64,000 nucleotides of DNA from Rhodococcus sp. Z13 (GTDB taxonomy: Bacteria; Actinomycetota; Actinomycetes; Mycobacteriales; Mycobacteriaceae), in the NCBI RefSeq assembly GCF_025837095.1, contig NZ_CP107551.1:4024668-4088667 (forward strand). Reading direction: 5' to 3'. Numbering within the stretch: position 1 is the stretch's first letter; each line of letters opens with the position of its first letter. The notes under the pieces were generated by a model that was not told where the DNA came from, ran no database searches, and worked only from the letters and a program-made list of their open reading frames with translations. A program made the position numbers and the translations under genes. Positions 57,434 to 64,000 of this stretch are shown here, piece after piece.

Positions 57434-58186
57434 ATGATCGAGATCGACGGCCTCACCAAGAGGTACGGTTCCACCCTCGCTGTCGACGACCTGACCTTCA
57501 CGGTCTCGCCCGGGCACGTCACCGGCTTCCTCGGCCCCAACGGGTCCGGCAAGTCCACCACCATGCGGGCGATCCTCGGGCTGGACCGGCCCACGGCCGG
57601 CAGCGTGCGCATCGACGGACGCCGCTACCGCGACGAGACGGCACCCCTCACCCGTGTCGGGGCGATGCTCGAGGCGAACTTCCTGCCCGGTCGCTCCGCC
57701 TACCACCACCTGCTGTACCTGGCGCAGTCGAACGGCATCGGCCGTCGGCGGGTGGACGAGGTCCTCGAACTGGTCGGGCTGCAGTCGGTGGCCTGCAAGC
57801 GCACCCGCACCTTCTCCCTCGGCATGCGGCAACGGCTCGGGATCGCCGCCGCGCTGCTCGGCGACCCACCGACCCTGCTGTTCGACGAGCCGATCAACGG
57901 ACTCGATCCCGAGGGCATCGTCTGGGCGCGCCGGCTGCTGAAGAGCCTGGCCGCCGAGGGCCGCACCGTGCTGGTGTCCAGCCATCTCATCTCCGAGATG
58001 GCGCTGACCGCCGAACATCTGATCGTCATCGGCCGCGGCCGGCTCATCGCCGACACCACCGTCACCGAGTTCACCCGCAACGCCGGCACGGAATCCCTCG
58101 AGGACGCCTTCCTCCGGCTCACCACCGACGCCGTCGAATACCGCTCACCCGCCGACTCTCTCGCCTACACCGGATCGGAGAACTGA
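57434..58186 (+). CDS. ABC transporter ATP-binding protein
   Basis: 250 residues from the ATG at 57434, AAGGAG upstream. Walker A: GFLGPNGSGKSTTMRAILG (34-42 for the loop); Q loop VGAMLEANFLPG; signature RTFSLGMRQRLGIAAALLG; Walker B TLLFDEPINGLDPEG; H loop VLVSSHLISEM. The DrrA/CcmA-like pattern indicates an exporter ATPase. The membrane partner follows one base after the stop. The divergent LuxR-type regulator and its palindrome indicate induction, perhaps by the exported substrate. Confidence 0.92.
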   Translation: MIEIDGLTKRYGSTLAVDDLTFTVSPGHVTGFLGPNGSGKSTTMRAILGLDRPTAGSVRIDGRRYRDETAPLTRVGAMLEANFLPGRSAYHHLLYLAQSNGIGRRRVDEVLELVGLQSVACKRTRTFSLGMRQRLGIAAALLGDPPTLLFDEPINGLDPEGIVWARRLLKSLAAEGRTVLVSSHLISEMALTAEHLIVIGRGRLIADTTVTEFTRNAGTESLEDAFLRLTTDAVEYRSPADSLAYTGSEN

Positions 58187-58187
58187 C

Positions 58188-59003
58188 ATGACCACCCTCA
58201 CCCCCGCGGCCACCACCGTGTCCCTCCCGACCCGGGCCTCCCGGGCGGTGCACGCGGAGTGGACGAAGCTGCGTTCCGTGCGCTCCCACGTCGCCGCGCT
58301 GGTCGCGACGCCGATCCTGCTGGTGCTGCTCGGCGCGGCGATGGCGTCGATGACCGTGGCCGCATGGGACGCCCTCGCCCCCGAGATGCGGGCCGACTTC
58401 GAACCCGTGGCGAGCAGCCTCAGCGGCATCGACCTGGCCCAGCTGGTGCTCGGCACGCTCGGTGTCCTGCTGGTCACCGGCGAGTACGGCTCGGGCACCA
58501 TCCGCGCCACCTTCGCCGCGGTGCCCCAGCGGCCGCTGCTGCTGGGCAGCAAGGCCGCGGTGTTCGCGGTCGCCGCGTTCGTCGTCTCCGCCGTCGGGTG
58601 TCTGGCGGCGTTCCTGATCGCGCAGCCGATCCTGGCCGAACAGGACCTGAACGTGGGGCTCGGCGACCCGGGTGTGCTGCGGGCCGTGCTCGGCAGTGCC
58701 CTCTACCTGACCGTCGCGGGCCTGCTCGGCATCGGCCTGGCCGCGATCCTGCGGCACACCGCCGCGGCGATCGGCACCCTGTTCGCGGTGCTCTTCGCGC
58801 TGCCGCTGCTCGCCCACTTCCTTCCCGCGACGATCTCGGACCGGGTGGTGCGCTACCTGCCCACCAATGCGGGCGGCGCGATCGCGCAGCTGAACCCCGG
58901 CCCTACCGACCTGGCACCCTGGACCGGTTTCGCGCTGTTCTGCGCGTACGCGGCGGCCACCCTGTTCGTCGGGGCCGTGCTCGCGAACCGGCGCGACGTG
59001 TGA
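58188..59003 (+). CDS. ABC-2 type transporter permease
   Basis: 271 residues from the ATG at 58188. Six hydrophobic stretches: VAALVATPILLVLLGAAMASM, LAQLVLGTLGVLLVTGEYGSG with the conserved EYGSGTIRATFAAVP segment of ABC-2 permeases, AVFAVAAFVVSAVGCLAAFLI, ALYLTVAGLLGIGLAAIL, AAIGTLFAVLFALPLLAHFL and GFALFCAYAAATLFVGAVL. It pairs with the upstream ATPase to export lipids, drugs or small peptides. Confidence 0.9.
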   Translation: MTTLTPAATTVSLPTRASRAVHAEWTKLRSVRSHVAALVATPILLVLLGAAMASMTVAAWDALAPEMRADFEPVASSLSGIDLAQLVLGTLGVLLVTGEYGSGTIRATFAAVPQRPLLLGSKAAVFAVAAFVVSAVGCLAAFLIAQPILAEQDLNVGLGDPGVLRAVLGSALYLTVAGLLGIGLAAILRHTAAAIGTLFAVLFALPLLAHFLPATISDRVVRYLPTNAGGAIAQLNPGPTDLAPWTGFALFCAYAAATLFVGAVLANRRDV

Positions 59004-59010
59004 GCCGGTG

Positions 59011-59057
59011 CTCCGGAAACGCCGACGCCCCCGCCGTCGAGGGCAGGGGCGCCGGAG
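59011..59057. terminator. Hairpin terminator between convergent genes
   Basis: CTCCGG at 59011-59016 pairs with CCGGAG at 59052-59057; an inner GCCCC/GGGGC pairing lengthens the stem. Between the ABC permease stop and the L,D-transpeptidase stop. Confidence 0.65.
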
Positions 59058-59077
59058 GTGTTCGCGGGGAGGCGGCG

Positions 59078-60007
59078 TCAGAGATTCCAGTCGCCGAGGC
59101 CGTCCCAGCCGTTGAGGGTTCCGCCGGCGGTGTTCTGCACGATCACCGGGTCGCCCTTCTTGGCGTTCTCGTAGAACCACCTGCCGTCCTCGGTGCTCAC
59201 GTTGAGGCAGCCGTGGCTGACGTTGGTGTTGCCCTGCGCCCACTCCGACCAGGGCGCGGCGTGCAGGAAGATGCCGCTGTTGGACATGCGCGTCGCGTAC
59301 TCGACGTAGGTGCGGTAGCCCTCGGGTGCGTCGACCGGCACGCCGTAGGTCGACGAGTCCATGTACATGTCGCGGTACTTCTCCCCCACGATGTACGTGC
59401 CGTTGGGGGTGTCGTAACCGGGCTTGCCGAACGACGTCGGCATGGTGCGGACCACCTCACCGTTGCGGGTGATCGTGATGGTCTTGGTGTTGTTGTCGGC
59501 CACGGTGACGAGTGCGTCGCCGATGGTGAACGACGACGTGGTGTCGCCGGCCTTGACCGTCACGCTGGTGTTCGCGGGCCAGAACTGGAACGGCTTCCAG
59601 CGGACCTGCGTGTCGGACGCCCAGTAGAAGTGGCCGTCGACGGGCGGCTGCGAGGTGATGCGGATGGCGCGCTCGGCGGCGGCGCGGTCCCCGACGGGCT
59701 CGTTGAACCGGATGATGATCGGCTGCGCGACACCCACCGTCTCGCCGCTCGACGGGTTCACCGAGGGAGCGGAGAACGGGGCGGGCGGTTCGGGAGCGAT
59801 CTGCGGCACGGCCACGCCGGGCGGGGTGAGGCCTTCGATCAGTTCCTGGATGCTCGGCACCTCCGGCCCACCGGGCCACAGCGGCGCGGCGCCTGCGGGA
59901 CCTGCCGCGGTCAGTGCGACGGCTGCCACTCCTACGAGTGCTGCACCGATTCGTCCGGCTCGGCGGCCCGTGCGGCGACGGTTCGACAAGGCTTGCTTTT
60001 CGAACAT
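59078..60007 (-). CDS. L,D-transpeptidase with Ig-like domain
   Basis: 309 residues from the ATG at 60007 (313 if the ATG at 60019 is used). Signal sequence: basic RRRTGRRAGRIG then ALVGVAAVALTAAGPAGAA. An Ig-like domain (about 95-165: VNPSSGETVGVAQPIIIRFNEPV) precedes the YkuD domain, in which HAAPWSE and NVSHGCLNVS hold the catalytic His and Cys267. The order is that of mycobacterial LdtB/LdtA. It forms 3-3 cross-links in peptidoglycan outside the membrane. The promoter gap (60020-60122) is AT-richer than its surroundings. Target of carbapenems in the family. Confidence 0.92.
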   Translation of the reverse strand: MFEKQALSNRRRTGRRAGRIGAALVGVAAVALTAAGPAGAAPLWPGGPEVPSIQELIEGLTPPGVAVPQIAPEPPAPFSAPSVNPSSGETVGVAQPIIIRFNEPVGDRAAAERAIRITSQPPVDGHFYWASDTQVRWKPFQFWPANTSVTVKAGDTTSSFTIGDALVTVADNNTKTITITRNGEVVRTMPTSFGKPGYDTPNGTYIVGEKYRDMYMDSSTYGVPVDAPEGYRTYVEYATRMSNSGIFLHAAPWSEWAQGNTNVSHGCLNVSTEDGRWFYENAKKGDPVIVQNTAGGTLNGWDGLGDWNL

Positions 60008-60122
60008 TCCACAACCCATCGTTCAACGGTGCGCCGTGTTCTTTACTTTCACACGACGTGTTCGTACCGAACCATTAGACACGGGGCGATTCGACAGGGG
60101 CAATTCGGCCGAATGGACACGA

Positions 60123-60157
60123 GGCATTGTCCCAGGTCAGGAACCTGGGACAATGCC
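60123..60157. terminator. 14-bp perfect hairpin
   Basis: GGCATTGTCCCAGG (60123-60136) pairs perfectly with CCTGGGACAATGCC (60144-60157), loop TCAGGAA. It lies directly after the FprB-like gene stop in transcription direction and should terminate it before the L,D-transpeptidase promoter. On the plus strand it is followed by CGTTTCTTC. Confidence 0.85.
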
Positions 60158-60164
60158 CGTTTCT

Positions 60165-61844
60165 TCAGGATTCGAGGCGTGAGGCGGCGAGCATCTCTTC
60201 GATCGAGACGAATTTCTGCCGGGCCCGCCCGGCCGCGGCACCGCGGGCCTTCTCCTGCTTGTCGATCTGCAGCCAGCCGCGGTAGTCGACGTGCTCGGGA
60301 CGCCGCTCGGCCACCAGTGTGGCGAGCTTGTCGCGATCGGCGACCGGCTCCGGGAGCTTGCCGGCGATGAAATCGTCGAGGATCTTCTCGACCGTCTCCG
60401 TCGAGCACTGCTTGTTGGTGCCGATCACCCCACTGGGCCCGCGCTTGATCCAGCCCGCGGTGTACACCCCCGGCACCGGCGCACCGGTGGCCGGATCGAT
60501 CACCCGGCCGCCCTCGTTCGGGATCACCCCGCGCCGGTCGTCGAACGGCAGCCCCGCCACCGGGGTGCCGCGGTACCCGATCGACCGCAGCACCAGCGAG
60601 GTCGCGAGGGTCTCGGTCTCCCCGGTCGGGCGGGCCTCGAGCCGGCCGTCCGTCTCGACGAGCTCGTTGCGTTCGAGGGTGATCGCCTCGACCGCGCCGT
60701 CACCGGAGAGCTCCACCGGCGAGGCCAGGAACCGCAGCACGATGCGCTTGTTGCCCTCGGTGGGGGTGCGGCGGGCGAAGCCCTCGACCTGCTGCACCTT
60801 CAACGCGATGCGCGGTTCGACGTCCGGATCGTCGACCATCGCCCGGCTCGCGGGATCGAGTTCGATCTCACCCGGATCGACGATCACGTCCACCCCCGGG
60901 ATCTGCCCGAGGGCGAGCAGCTCCGGGTTGGTGTAGGCGGCCTGCGCCGGACCACGCCGGCCCACCACCACGACCTCGCGGATGTTCGACTTCCGCAGTG
61001 CCTCGAGGGCGTGCTCGGCGATGTCGGTGCGGGCCAGATCCTCCGGGTCGGACACCAGGGCGCGGGCCACGTCCAGGGCGACGTTGCCGTTGCCGACGAT
61101 CACCGCGCGCTCACCCGACAGGTCGAAGGTGCGGTCGGCGAAATCCGGGTGCCCGTTGTACCAGGCCACGAACTCCGTCGCCGCGTGCGAACCGGCGAGG
61201 TCCTCCCCGGGGATGTTCAGCTTCCGGTCGCTCGCCGCACCGACGGCGTAGATCACCGCGTGATGGTGGGCGAGCAGTTCGTCGTGGGTGATGTGGGTGC
61301 CGACCTCGACGTTGAAATAGCACTGGCTGTTCTTGTGCCCGATGGCACTGCGGAACACGTCCCCGATCCCCTTGGTGCTCTGGTGATCCGGCGCCACACC
61401 GGCCCGCACCAGACCGTAGGGGGTGGGCAGCCGGTCGAAGATGTCGACCTGCACCGCCGAATGCGACACCAGATCCATCGCCGCGTAGCAGGCCGCCGGC
61501 CCCGATCCGACGATCGCCACCCGCAGGGTGCCCCGCTCGGCGGGGATCTTGCGGCGGGTCCGCGGCTCCGGCCAGTCCGGCCCGATCGGATACCGCCGGA
61601 AGTAGGCGGCGTTGATCTCGAGATAGGGCTCCTGCTCCGGGGTGAGCTCGTTGTCGGCCGCGATCGCGTCGACCGGGCACTCGTCCACACACGCCCCGCA
61701 GTCGATGCAGGTGTCCGGGTCGATGTAGAGCATCTCCGTCGTCGCGAACGGCGCTTCGTCGGGCGTGGGATGGATGCAGTTGACCGGGCACACCTCCACA
61801 CACGAGACGTCGTTGCAACACGCCTGGGTGATCACGTAAGCCAC
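60165..61844 (-). CDS. fprB: Ferredoxin-NADP+ reductase with N-terminal 7Fe ferredoxin (FprB-like)
   Basis: 559 residues from the GTG at 61844. The N-terminal ferredoxin domain has cysteines at 9, 15, 19, 23 and CIDCGACVDECP with Cys46, 49, 52 and 56, typical of [3Fe-4S][4Fe-4S] ferredoxins. The reductase domain follows: RVAIVGSGPAACYAAMDLV (FAD), TPYGLVRAGVAPDHQ, AVIVGNGNVALDVARALVS (NADPH), VYTAGWIKRGPSGVIGTN. Order and length match mycobacterial FprB. It would exchange electrons between NADPH and ferredoxins serving P450s or KorAB. A KstR-type palindrome overlaps its promoter. Confidence 0.9.
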   Translation of the reverse strand: MAYVITQACCNDVSCVEVCPVNCIHPTPDEAPFATTEMLYIDPDTCIDCGACVDECPVDAIAADNELTPEQEPYLEINAAYFRRYPIGPDWPEPRTRRKIPAERGTLRVAIVGSGPAACYAAMDLVSHSAVQVDIFDRLPTPYGLVRAGVAPDHQSTKGIGDVFRSAIGHKNSQCYFNVEVGTHITHDELLAHHHAVIYAVGAASDRKLNIPGEDLAGSHAATEFVAWYNGHPDFADRTFDLSGERAVIVGNGNVALDVARALVSDPEDLARTDIAEHALEALRKSNIREVVVVGRRGPAQAAYTNPELLALGQIPGVDVIVDPGEIELDPASRAMVDDPDVEPRIALKVQQVEGFARRTPTEGNKRIVLRFLASPVELSGDGAVEAITLERNELVETDGRLEARPTGETETLATSLVLRSIGYRGTPVAGLPFDDRRGVIPNEGGRVIDPATGAPVPGVYTAGWIKRGPSGVIGTNKQCSTETVEKILDDFIAGKLPEPVADRDKLATLVAERRPEHVDYRGWLQIDKQEKARGAAAGRARQKFVSIEEMLAASRLES

Positions 61845-61893
61845 AGTGGTACCTGCCTGACATGCCGGTTCGGACGACGGAACAGGGCCAGAC

Positions 61894-61907
61894 TATAACA
61901 CGTTACA
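61894..61907. promoter_or_regulatory. KstR-type operator overlapping the fprB promoter
   Basis: TATAACACGTTACA matches TnnAACnnGTTnnA exactly, the published KstR motif of actinobacterial sterol catabolism. On the minus strand the overlapping TATAGT (61892-61897) is a good -10 element for the reductase gene. A repressor bound here would block the promoter. Confidence 0.55.
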
Positions 61908-61916
61908 GATTTGGTC

Positions 61917-61931
61917 GAGAACGTCGTTCTC
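61917..61931. promoter_or_regulatory. 15-bp perfect palindrome upstream of fprB
   Basis: GAGAACGTCGTTCTC is perfectly symmetric about the T at 61924, ten bases from the KstR-type site. It may be a second operator of the reductase promoter, or a small hairpin after the dodecin gene. Confidence 0.4.
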
Positions 61932-61965
61932 CCAACGGCAACAGCGCTTTACGCGCGGAGCAGCA

Positions 61966-62190
61966 CTAGCCGTCGAGTTCGTCGCTCGATTCGATACGGA
62001 ATCCGATCTTGAGGGTGACCTGGGTGTGGGCCACCCGGCCGTCGTCGATGTGCCCGCGGATGTTGACCGTCTCGAACCACTCGAGATGACGCGTGGTCTC
62101 GGCGGCCCGCGCCACCGCCTTGGCAATGGCGTCGTCGACCCCCGTCGTCGACGATCCGACGACCTCGATGACCCGGTACACATGACTCAT
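61966..62190 (-). CDS. Dodecin family flavin-binding protein
   Basis: 74 residues from the ATG at 62190 with GAGGAG seven bases upstream. Strand-helix-strand-strand pattern: HVYRVIEVVGSSTTGVDDAIAKAVARAAETTRHLEWFETVNIRGHIDDGRVAHTQ, ending LKIGFRIE. The Trp in HLEWFE is the flavin-stacking residue of dodecins. The protein forms dodecamers that store or buffer flavins. A hairpin (CGAATCGG/CCGATTCG, 62203-62225) lies just upstream of its ribosome site. Confidence 0.93.
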   Translation of the reverse strand: MSHVYRVIEVVGSSTTGVDDAIAKAVARAAETTRHLEWFETVNIRGHIDDGRVAHTQVTLKIGFRIESSDELDG

Positions 62191-62282
62191 GACAGGACTC
62201 CTCGAATCGGTGATGCTCCGATTCGGATCGTCCCGCCCCCGGCCGACTCCCGTCCCCGAAACAGGAAAAATGACGGCCGTTC

Positions 62283-63596
62283 TCAGGCGCGCCGCGCGAG
62301 ATCGCGTGCCAGCGCACCCAGCCGCGCGAGCCGCAGGTCGCCGAGCGGCATCGCCCCGACGCCGAGCCGGTTGGTGACGAAGGCGATCGACAGGCCCCGG
62401 TCCAGGTCGGCGAAGGCACCCGATCCGCCCACCCCGTAGTGGCCGAGTGCGCGGCGGGGCCGGTCGAGACCGGCGACGATGGGCTGGTGGTAGCCGAGCC
62501 GCCACGCCATCGGCACCCCGAGGACGTAGTCCCGGCTCCGCACCCGCACGCGGGCCATCTCGTCGACGGTGGCCGGGTCGAGGAAGGTCGTGCCGTCGAT
62601 CCGTCCACCCGCGGCGATCGCCCCGTACATGCGGGCCAGCGACCGGGCGGTGAACACCCCGTTCCAGCCCGGCATCACGGAGTCGTGCACCGCCGGGTCC
62701 CGCACGAGCCGGTCGAATCCGGTGGGCATGGCGGCCTCGGCGAGACCCCGGGTCGGGCCCAGCTTCGACAGCACCGCCGCGCTCGCGCCCCAGTGCAGGC
62801 CGAACGGGTTGATGCGGGGGAACAGGCCGGCGATCCGGGACCGTTCGTCGTGGGGCACGCGGTACCAGAAGTCGGGTTCGCCGAGCGGCCGGGCGATCTC
62901 CTGCTCCACCACCTCGGAGAACGACCGCCCGGTGGCGCGCTGCACCAGTTCGGCGACGAGCCACCCGTAGGTGACGGCGTGGTAGCCGGAGCCGCGGAGC
63001 CGGCGCCGGTCCGGTTTCGCGGCGGCGAGTGCGGCGACGGTTCTGTCGTAGTCGAGGATGCCGCGGCTTCCCGGGACCAGGCCGCGCACCCGGTGCAGGC
63101 CGGCCCTGTGGGTGAGGACGTCGGTGACGGTGAGCTCGTCCTTGCCGTTGGCCGCGAACTCCGGCCAGTAGCGGGCGACGGGGGCGGCGTAGTCGATCAC
63201 GCCCCGCTCGGCCAGCCGGTGCACCACGGTCGATGCCACGCCCTTCCCGGTGGAGAACGACAGCGACATGGTGTCGCGGGCCCATCGGCGATCGGGCGCC
63301 GACCACCCGGCCCACACGTCGAGCACCTTCTCGCCGTGGAGGTAGACGCTCAGCGCGCCGCCACCGTCCTGCGGTCGGCGGTAGAGCGCGAAGAACTCGT
63401 CGGCCAGGCGCAGGAATCGGGGGTCGACCAGCATTTCCGTGCGTGTCACCGCAGGTCGCGAGCCCGTGAGCTCCGATGCGGACTCGAACGCCTCCGGCGC
63501 TCCCGCAGGGTCGAACGCCGCTCCCGCAGGGTCGAACGCCGCTCCCGCAGGGTCGAACGCCGCTCCCGCAGGGTCGAACACAGCTCCGGTCGTCAT
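62283..63596 (-). CDS. Serine hydrolase of the beta-lactamase/class C family with N-terminal repeats
   Basis: 437 residues from the ATG at 63596, AAGGAGG seven bases upstream. Four 7-residue repeats FDPAGAA (7-34) form an N-terminal extension. The hydrolase domain resembles the paralog at 38410-39624: SxxK in LSFSTGKGVASTVVH (Ser115, Lys118), YHAVTYGWLVAELVQ, WNGVFTARSLARMYGAIAAGG, GHYGVGGSGAFADLDRG. No signal peptide, so a cytoplasmic esterase/beta-lactamase-like enzyme is expected. The repeats are absent from the paralog and encoded by exact 21-bp units. Confidence 0.86.
   Translation of the reverse strand: MTTGAVFDPAGAAFDPAGAAFDPAGAAFDPAGAPEAFESASELTGSRPAVTRTEMLVDPRFLRLADEFFALYRRPQDGGGALSVYLHGEKVLDVWAGWSAPDRRWARDTMSLSFSTGKGVASTVVHRLAERGVIDYAAPVARYWPEFAANGKDELTVTDVLTHRAGLHRVRGLVPGSRGILDYDRTVAALAAAKPDRRRLRGSGYHAVTYGWLVAELVQRATGRSFSEVVEQEIARPLGEPDFWYRVPHDERSRIAGLFPRINPFGLHWGASAAVLSKLGPTRGLAEAAMPTGFDRLVRDPAVHDSVMPGWNGVFTARSLARMYGAIAAGGRIDGTTFLDPATVDEMARVRVRSRDYVLGVPMAWRLGYHQPIVAGLDRPRRALGHYGVGGSGAFADLDRGLSIAFVTNRLGVGAMPLGDLRLARLGALARDLARRA
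63499..63582 (-). repeat. Four tandem 21-bp units in coding sequence
   Basis: Units at 63499-63519, 63520-63540, 63541-63561 and 63562-63582; the first three are identical and the fourth differs at two bases near its 3' edge. They encode FDPAGAA x4. In-frame expansion or contraction is expected by replication slippage. Confidence 0.92.
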
Positions 63597-63692
63597 GCTC
63601 CGCCCTCCTTCGGACATTTGCGACAGGCTACGACGCCGGAGAGCGGAGCGGAAGAACTTTCGTACAGTCTGTCTGTTCGTTGTGGACGAACG

Positions 63693-64000
63693 TCAAGGTG
63701 CCAGGTCGACCGCGGGCGGCTCCGCCCCCGGTGTCACGAACCGGAAGGCCCCCACCGCGAGGCAGCCGCGCAGGGCCTCGAGGTTGAACGCCGCCGCGAG
63801 TTCGCCCTCGCACAGCACCGGATCGTCGGCGTCGCCGATGTAGGCCTGGGAGTTCGGTCCCGCCAGCACGAAGGCGGTACCGGGCAGGTCGAGCACACCG
63901 AGCGCCAGCGCCTGGAAACCCGCGCCGACGGCGAGGAGACGTCCCGCGGTGCTCTCCGCAGCCCCGACACCACCGTCCAGCCCGGCGGCCGCGACCAGCG
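63693..64000 (-). CDS. C-terminal part of an unrecognised protein
   Basis: The reading frame enters from the right edge and ends at a TGA (63693-63695), giving the last 102 residues. Segments LVAAAGLDGGVGAAESTAG, LLAVGAGFQALALGVLDLPGTAFVLAGPNSQAYIGDADDPVLCEGELAAAFNLEALRGCLAVGAFRFVTPG are Ala/Gly/Leu rich but not clearly membrane helices. I do not recognise the family. Codon use is typical for the region, and the frame is open to the window edge, so it is a real gene fragment. The gap to the serine hydrolase (63597-63692) contains an ACAGACAGACTGT element. Confidence 0.7.
   Translation of the reverse strand, partial: LVAAAGLDGGVGAAESTAGRLLAVGAGFQALALGVLDLPGTAFVLAGPNSQAYIGDADDPVLCEGELAAAFNLEALRGCLAVGAFRFVTPGAEPPAVDLAP

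Noticed and set aside
61917-61931. LexA (SOS) box
   Set aside because: GAGAACGTCGTTCTC lacks the TCGAAC-N4-GTTCGA form of actinobacterial LexA sites; kept only as an unassigned palindrome.
1-64000. CRISPR array, tRNA, rRNA, prophage or integrative element
   Set aside because: No regularly spaced direct repeats, no tRNA-like cloverleaf or rRNA sequence, and no integrase or phage structural gene was seen; the only mobile element is the IS at 17475-18416.

Overview
This window is high-GC actinobacterial DNA, and a Mycobacteriales genome, most likely Rhodococcus or a close relative, fits best. The evidence is two WhiB-type iron-sulfur regulators, a glucose-6-phosphate dehydrogenase that closely resembles the mycobacterial F420-dependent enzyme, a SigG-type ECF sigma factor with a SnoaL-like tail, an FprB-type ferredoxin reductase, dodecin, many acyl-CoA dehydrogenases and family III CoA-transferases, frequent GTG starts and ATGA/GTGA gene overlaps. 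The assignment rests on protein resemblance and style; no rRNA or tRNA gene is present to confirm it. The window begins inside an amidohydrolase and ends inside an unrecognised protein.

Layout. 1-2558: a D-amino-acid-type pair (N-acyl-D-amino-acid deacylase fragment, divergent PLP D-threonine aldolase/D-serine dehydratase-like protein) followed by a lipoprotein sugar dehydrogenase. 2586-7083: two divergent acyl-CoA operons (fadE-gntR-maoC leftward, citE-maoC rightward) sharing a promoter region with paired copies of an ATGGCCGTACA element. 7152-10883: an unusual crotonase diverging from a CoA-transferase with permuted domain order and an amidohydrolase. 10959-13954: korAB, 2-oxoglutarate:ferredoxin oxidoreductase. 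14165-17358: dienelactone hydrolase/SDR divergent pair around a 38-bp palindrome, a WhiB gene, and a CaiB-type CoA-transferase. 17475-18416: a complete IS5-like insertion sequence. 18508-25942: MHS transporter, LysR, two-subunit CoA-transferase, flavin monooxygenase, degenerate metallo-beta-lactamase-fold protein and MarR, which looks like an aromatic acid catabolic neighbourhood. 26026-30872: a TetR-regulated acyl-CoA dehydrogenase/crotonase block. 30980-42572: mostly housekeeping and signalling (UbiB kinase, ECF sigma, VOC protein, two-component system, DUF1707, thioesterase, serine hydrolase, M13 and M23 peptidases). 42782-49021: a divergent P450/MHS pair, then a compact MarR-MFS-P450-ferredoxin operon. 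49098-54521: pirin, then fgd-pgi-whiB leftward, divergent from a DeoR regulator, and a small hypothetical gene. 54575-59003: a large LuxR-type ATPase regulator divergent from an ABC exporter, with one palindrome in this promoter and a second copy upstream of the small hypothetical gene. 59078-64000: L,D-transpeptidase, FprB-like reductase with a KstR-type site in its promoter, dodecin, a second serine hydrolase with a 7-residue tandem repeat, and the partial terminal gene.

How it fits together. Much of the window handles acyl-CoA thioesters: CoA-transferases activate acids, acyl-CoA dehydrogenases and crotonases/MaoC hydratases oxidise and hydrate them, and a CitE-type lyase cleaves them, each block carrying its own one-component regulator. 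A second theme is electron supply: F420 reduction by Fgd, ferredoxin reduction by KorAB and FprB, and ferredoxin use by P450s. No stretch longer than 300 bases lacks a gene. The larger gaps (5009-5233, 13955-14164, 15968-16137, 42573-42781, 44111-44276, 53141-53351) hold divergent promoters, palindromes or hairpins. The most notable material is regulatory DNA: several near-perfect palindromes whose copy number and placement predict specific regulons.
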